NCBI RefSeq assembly: GCF_004765605.1 | Contig: NZ_SRLC01000001.1 | Coordinates: forward strand, 186,001-250,000 | DNA: 64,000 nt | Reading direction: 5' to 3' | DNA from: Hymenobacter aquaticus | Lineage (GTDB): Bacteria; Bacteroidota; Bacteroidia; Cytophagales; Hymenobacteraceae | Shown here: piece by piece, positions 61,601 to 64,000 of the stretch | Layout of the letters: each line of letters opens with the position of its first letter | Position numbering within the stretch: position 1 is the stretch's first letter | Notes under the pieces: generated by a model | What the model was told of the DNA's origin: nothing | What the model saw: the letters and a program-made list of their open reading frames with translations, nothing else | Databases searched by the model: none | Position numbers and translations under genes: made by a program

Positions 61601-63820
61601 CTGCAGCGCACCAGCATTCAGGCCGCGCTGCTGGCCGACTGGCGGCCCACGCTGCCGGTGCTGGCCGGGCGCGACAGTGTGGTCTGGTACTGGCGCATGC
61701 GCTTCGAGAGCAAGCTCACGCCCACGGAAAATACGGAGTGGGTCACTAGCTCCTTCCGGGTGATTCCCACTAGCCCCGGGGGCTGGTCGCAGGCCCACCA
61801 CGGGCAGTTCAGCCGCTCGCAGCGCCAGCGCGTGGACGTGGCCGCGCCCTCGGGCAAGTGGAGCTTCTCTGACATCACCAAAAGCCTGACTCTGCAGACC
61901 CGCGGTGGCGGCTCCGGCGGTATCACCTTCCTTGATTCTTACGGGGTGCAGGTGGATAACGAGCCGCTTTCGGTGCTGGAGTGCGGCGTGACGTACCCCA
62001 ACATTCTGGTCAGCGTGTTTGATGGCAGCTCACTGAAATCGTTGCGCACGGTGGCCGGTACCTACGATTCCTGCGGCATGGCGCCCAACCGGTTTTACCA
62101 GTTTGCCCGGAGTGCCACCGACAACATCAACACGCCGGCCCGGCAGGCCCAGCTGCTTTCCTTGCTGACCAACGTGCCCCGCGGCGCCTACGTGGCGTTG
62201 CTGTCGGTAAACAAGGTTGATTTCGGCTCGTTTTCCCCGGCCCTGAAAGCAGCTATTGCCGGCCTGGGCTCCCAGAAAATCAATCAGCTGCAGAACGGGG
62301 ACCCCTTCGTGTTCATCGGCCAGAAAGGCCCCGGTGGCCGCCCCGCTCAGGAAGCCACGGCGGATTTGGGCAGCGCGGTGCCGCGGGCCGAGCAGGTGGT
62401 TTCGCTGCGCGGCACGCTGGCCACCAAGGGCGGCAGCGGAGTGGTGACCTCCCCGCGCATCGGCCCGGCCCAGCAGTGGACCACGCTGGTGCACACTCTC
62501 AAGCAGGAGCCCACCGACAGCTACACCCTGCGCCTGCTGGGCATTGCCCCCGATGGCACGCGCCGGGTGCTCAACGCCAGCGTGCCCCGCGGGCCATATG
62601 CGCTCAGCGCGGTGTCAGCCAAAGATTATCCGTATCTGCAATTGGAAGTGGTGCTCAAGGACACGCTGCAGCGCACGGCCCCGCAGCTCAAACAGCTCTT
62701 GGTGACGTACCAGGGCCTGCCCGAGGGCATCGTGCGCCGCGACTCGGTGGTGGCCAAAACGCCCACCGCTTACGACCCTACCGCTCTGGCCAAGCAAGCC
62801 GAAGGAGGCTCGGTGTCGGTGCCGGTGATTTTCCAGAACGTGAGCGGGCTGCCGTTTGGCACGCCGCTGAAGGCGGTGTTTACGCTGCGCAACGCCACTA
62901 AGGAAATCAGCAAGGAATTTGACCTACCTGCCCTGGGTGCCAACGGCACGGTAGCCTTCAACGCGGCAATGCCCCTGGATATCTACGGCGACATCAGCGG
63001 CTCTGTCACGCTCAACATCGACAAGAACCGCAGCCGGTTGCCCGAGCTGTTCTACTTTAACAATGAGCTGACGATACCGTCGTTCCGGGTGGAGGACCGT
63101 AGCGTGCCGCCGGTGCTGGACGTGGCCTTCGACGGGCAGCACATTCTCAACGGCGACATCGTCTCGCCCCGCCCCACCATCACCGTGCTGCTCACCGATG
63201 AGGACAAGCTGCGGCCCATCACCGACCGGAGCGCCTTTGACCTGGTGCTGACCCCGCGCAATGGCACGCCGCAGAAAGTAAACCTGAACGCCTCGAACGT
63301 CATTTTCCTGTCGGATCCGGCGAAAGGCACGGCCCGCATCGAATATAAGCCGGGACAGGATACACCGCTGGCGGATGGGCTCTACACGCTGGAAGTGCAG
63401 GGACGCGACGCCTCGGGTCGGGCCGCCGGGGCCGAGAACTACCGTGTGGGCTTCGAAGTGGTCAACGCCAGCAGCATCAGCCACGTGTTTCCCTACCCCA
63501 ACCCCATCACCCGCTCGGCCCAGTTTGTCTTTACCCTCACGGGCGAAGAGCTGCCGCGCAACCTCAAGATCCAGATCCTGACGCTCACGGGCAAAGTCGT
63601 GCGCCAGATTCTGATGGCCGAGCTGGGGCCCTTGCGCATCGGCACCAACGTGACGGCCTATCACTGGGACGGCACGGACGAGTACGGCGACCGGCTGGCC
63701 AACGGCACGTATCTGTACCGGGTGGTGCTGGACGACGCGGCGGGCAAGTTTGAGCAGCGCGCCACCGCCGCCGACAAGGCCTTCAAGAACAACTGGGGCA
63801 AGCTCGTGCTGCTGCGCTAG
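58646..63820 (+). CDS. porU: T9SS sortase PorU (gingipain-like C25 peptidase)
   Basis: A 1724-aa exported protein with a signal peptide (RPAAVQAQ). PorU removes the C-terminal sorting domain of T9SS cargo and attaches the cargo to a surface lipid. The peptidase C25 domain lies in the middle (about 450-820) with catalytic H673 (LINYFGHGSIQE) and C708 (FANGCAAGNTF). The protein is longer than P. gingivalis PorU (about 1150 aa) because of extra Ig-like domains after the peptidase. It ends in a FlgD-like/sorting-type domain (FPYPNPITRSAQFVFTL, GTYLYRVVLD). The start at 58646 fits the signal peptide. Confidence 0.9.
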   Translation: MINSTQLRNLLRCFGLLLGVVLLRPAAVQAQSGPYGNEWLVPGQAYYKIKVAQDGLYRLDYQYLTRAGLGSTTNPQRLQLWRRGREVAIYVGGTSSTGLDATSYVEFYGQRNDGALDKGMYKNPAEQAQRLYSLYTDTAAYFLTVSATANGKRMAQPALSPVGGKHPYWIKPQTNVIADRYHDVPAENFVYQPWGETNEGFLGQHWGRGFDNFGNVSRAGDEYKVDSVDSRSATGPLPVLETLVVGASNSAHTINLYVKPEGTDTWRVFRTFVMQGFEQRKIVEQLRRTDIKASGVVRMLIEVVTAATPSTENNLVSLAYLRVRHTQTARWFPKRSFFSFSNDSTLGAAPAYYTLDSIPATVRGFDVTDPYNAQRIEGLAGVGQQRTYVFPNALAGNRTRNLVLADVARALVPLPAQPVRFRAISPASHNFLIVSHQALMKPAGDTLNPVREYAKYRASATGGRYDTLVVTTDQLYNQFHYGEKSALAIRQFSLYMLTNPRAKYLLLLGKGLNTGELGNGNIYHRKDPRGYSPTVRDLVPTSTRGSSDTFFSADWPNNDYAARMATGRISAQTPREVLDYLNKLREHEEVISRPDAPDLAWRKNALHLGGGEEPYQFELFAQYLNEYKAQIERPFFAGTVVKTYSRTTLGLPQEINVSSELNTGLALINYFGHGSIQELSLGLGNVRTNPAKGYNNRAKYPIMFANGCAAGNTFSIYNALYAEDWILAPKKGLIGFMSESSFGFESTMHTMQKLTYQLMLNDAAWYGKPVADVQNEVARRLQNGPLNNPIGQSALLNTVWHADPALRLFSPPKPDFLFGATPLTVTPVGTEPVRTTSREFKLLVQVRNPGKVTYDKLDISVKRTYDPTTLPLRADTLYTFTNLRQALHDTTYALVLRNTGNAFGNNQFLVTLDYQNRVDELDETNNQASTSFSFLQEGITLLNPPEFAIVSTAKPRLVGQTNDPLGPRRTFLLEADTTLSFSSPLLQRTSIQAALLADWRPTLPVLAGRDSVVWYWRMRFESKLTPTENTEWVTSSFRVIPTSPGGWSQAHHGQFSRSQRQRVDVAAPSGKWSFSDITKSLTLQTRGGGSGGITFLDSYGVQVDNEPLSVLECGVTYPNILVSVFDGSSLKSLRTVAGTYDSCGMAPNRFYQFARSATDNINTPARQAQLLSLLTNVPRGAYVALLSVNKVDFGSFSPALKAAIAGLGSQKINQLQNGDPFVFIGQKGPGGRPAQEATADLGSAVPRAEQVVSLRGTLATKGGSGVVTSPRIGPAQQWTTLVHTLKQEPTDSYTLRLLGIAPDGTRRVLNASVPRGPYALSAVSAKDYPYLQLEVVLKDTLQRTAPQLKQLLVTYQGLPEGIVRRDSVVAKTPTAYDPTALAKQAEGGSVSVPVIFQNVSGLPFGTPLKAVFTLRNATKEISKEFDLPALGANGTVAFNAAMPLDIYGDISGSVTLNIDKNRSRLPELFYFNNELTIPSFRVEDRSVPPVLDVAFDGQHILNGDIVSPRPTITVLLTDEDKLRPITDRSAFDLVLTPRNGTPQKVNLNASNVIFLSDPAKGTARIEYKPGQDTPLADGLYTLEVQGRDASGRAAGAENYRVGFEVVNASSISHVFPYPNPITRSAQFVFTLTGEELPRNLKIQILTLTGKVVRQILMAELGPLRIGTNVTAYHWDGTDEYGDRLANGTYLYRVVLDDAAGKFEQRATAADKAFKNNWGKLVLLR

Positions 63821-63843
63821 CTTTATTTCCGCTTCTTCCTCAG

Positions 63844-63876
63844 AAACAGGCAGTCAAGTCCGGCTGCCTGTTTTTC
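63844..63876 (+). terminator. Terminator after porU
   Basis: AAACAGGCAG (63844-63853) pairs with CTGCCTGTTT (63864-63873), then a T-run. Confidence 0.85.
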
Positions 63877-63910
63877 TTTGTAGTACTACAACAACTTGCC
63901 TGCATCTTAT

Positions 63911-64000
63911 ATGTCCCGTTTCTACCGGTTTGATTCTTTCCCGCGCTGGTTTGGCTTTATATTTCTACTGCTGCTGCTGACCAGCCGGGGCGCGCAGGCG
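63911..64000 (+). CDS. Start of an exported protein, cut by the window edge
   Basis: The ATG at 63911 opens a frame of 30 residues to the edge (MSRFYRFDSFPRWFGFIFLL, then LLLTSRGAQA), a typical signal peptide ending AQA. Only this part is visible, so the product cannot be named. In other Bacteroidota porU/porV lie next to gldJ, which makes a gliding or T9SS component a reasonable guess, but the sequence here cannot show it. Confidence 0.6.
   Translation, partial: MSRFYRFDSFPRWFGFIFLLLLLTSRGAQA

Noticed and set aside
58637..61801. A 1054-residue open frame antisense to porU
   Set aside because: Long antisense frames are expected opposite GC-rich codons; the porU frame has clear catalytic motifs and this one has none. 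The same applies to the frames opposite the phosphohexomutase (12859-14511), iscS (49747-50949) and the ABC-F gene (22076-23317).

Overview
The window looks like chromosome from a high-GC member of the Bacteroidota, most likely Hymenobacter or a close relative in the Cytophagales. The grounds are the type IX secretion (T9SS) genes porV and porU, three secreted proteins ending in T9SS sorting domains, a Bacteroidota-style curli locus (csgE, csgF, csgG, two curlin-repeat proteins, csgH), a few promoters of the Bacteroidota TTG-N19/20-TAnnTTTG type, and GC-rich codons throughout. I see no rRNA, tRNA, phage, insertion sequence or CRISPR array.

Layout. 1-11.7 kb: a partial egtB, a KGG stress peptide, menC, an aspartyl protease-like/PDZ protein, two lipid or ester enzymes, a phasin-like protein, a UbiB-type kinase and two envelope proteins of unknown role. 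11.7-19.9 kb: a long perfect hairpin, a 21-bp degenerate tandem repeat, a phosphohexomutase, a secreted Hint-domain protein, a serine hydrolase, a cluster of nested palindromes, hppD and a small acidic protein. 19.9-24.6 kb: a DUF952 protein, a lipoprotein, an ABC-F ATPase and murI. 24.6-28.4 kb: three unrecognised or poorly known exported proteins, two of them visibly lower in GC, then a PAS-LuxR regulator and a hydrolase. 28.6-30.6 kb: a YgiB/YgiC-like pair (lipoprotein plus glutathionylspermidine synthase-type ATP-grasp enzyme).

30.8-38.0 kb is the curli locus: csgE-csgF-csgG (CsgG has an added barrel-like C-terminal domain), a 720-bp leader region with a good promoter, two curlins, csgH and a TolB-like lipoprotein. 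38.6-48.2 kb holds three T9SS cargo proteins, each followed by its own terminator. 48.2-51 kb is an isc operon on the minus strand (iscS-iscU-unknown-iscA), with inverted repeats between the genes. 51-53.9 kb has mce-tsaC, a composite inverted repeat and cca. 54-57.2 kb is a padR-pspC operon with a probable PadR operator. 57.4-63.8 kb is porV-porU, and the window ends inside a further exported protein.

Together the genes describe a surface-rich cell. Curli and T9SS cargo build the exterior, and PorV/PorU deliver and process the cargo. Conserved housekeeping genes (Fe-S assembly, tRNA maturation, cell wall, menaquinone) lie in between. The intergenic gaps are unusually rich in perfect or nested inverted repeats of several unrelated families. 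The least explained items are the Hint-domain protein, the CsgG-barrel fusion and the palindrome cluster at 17.75-17.95 kb.
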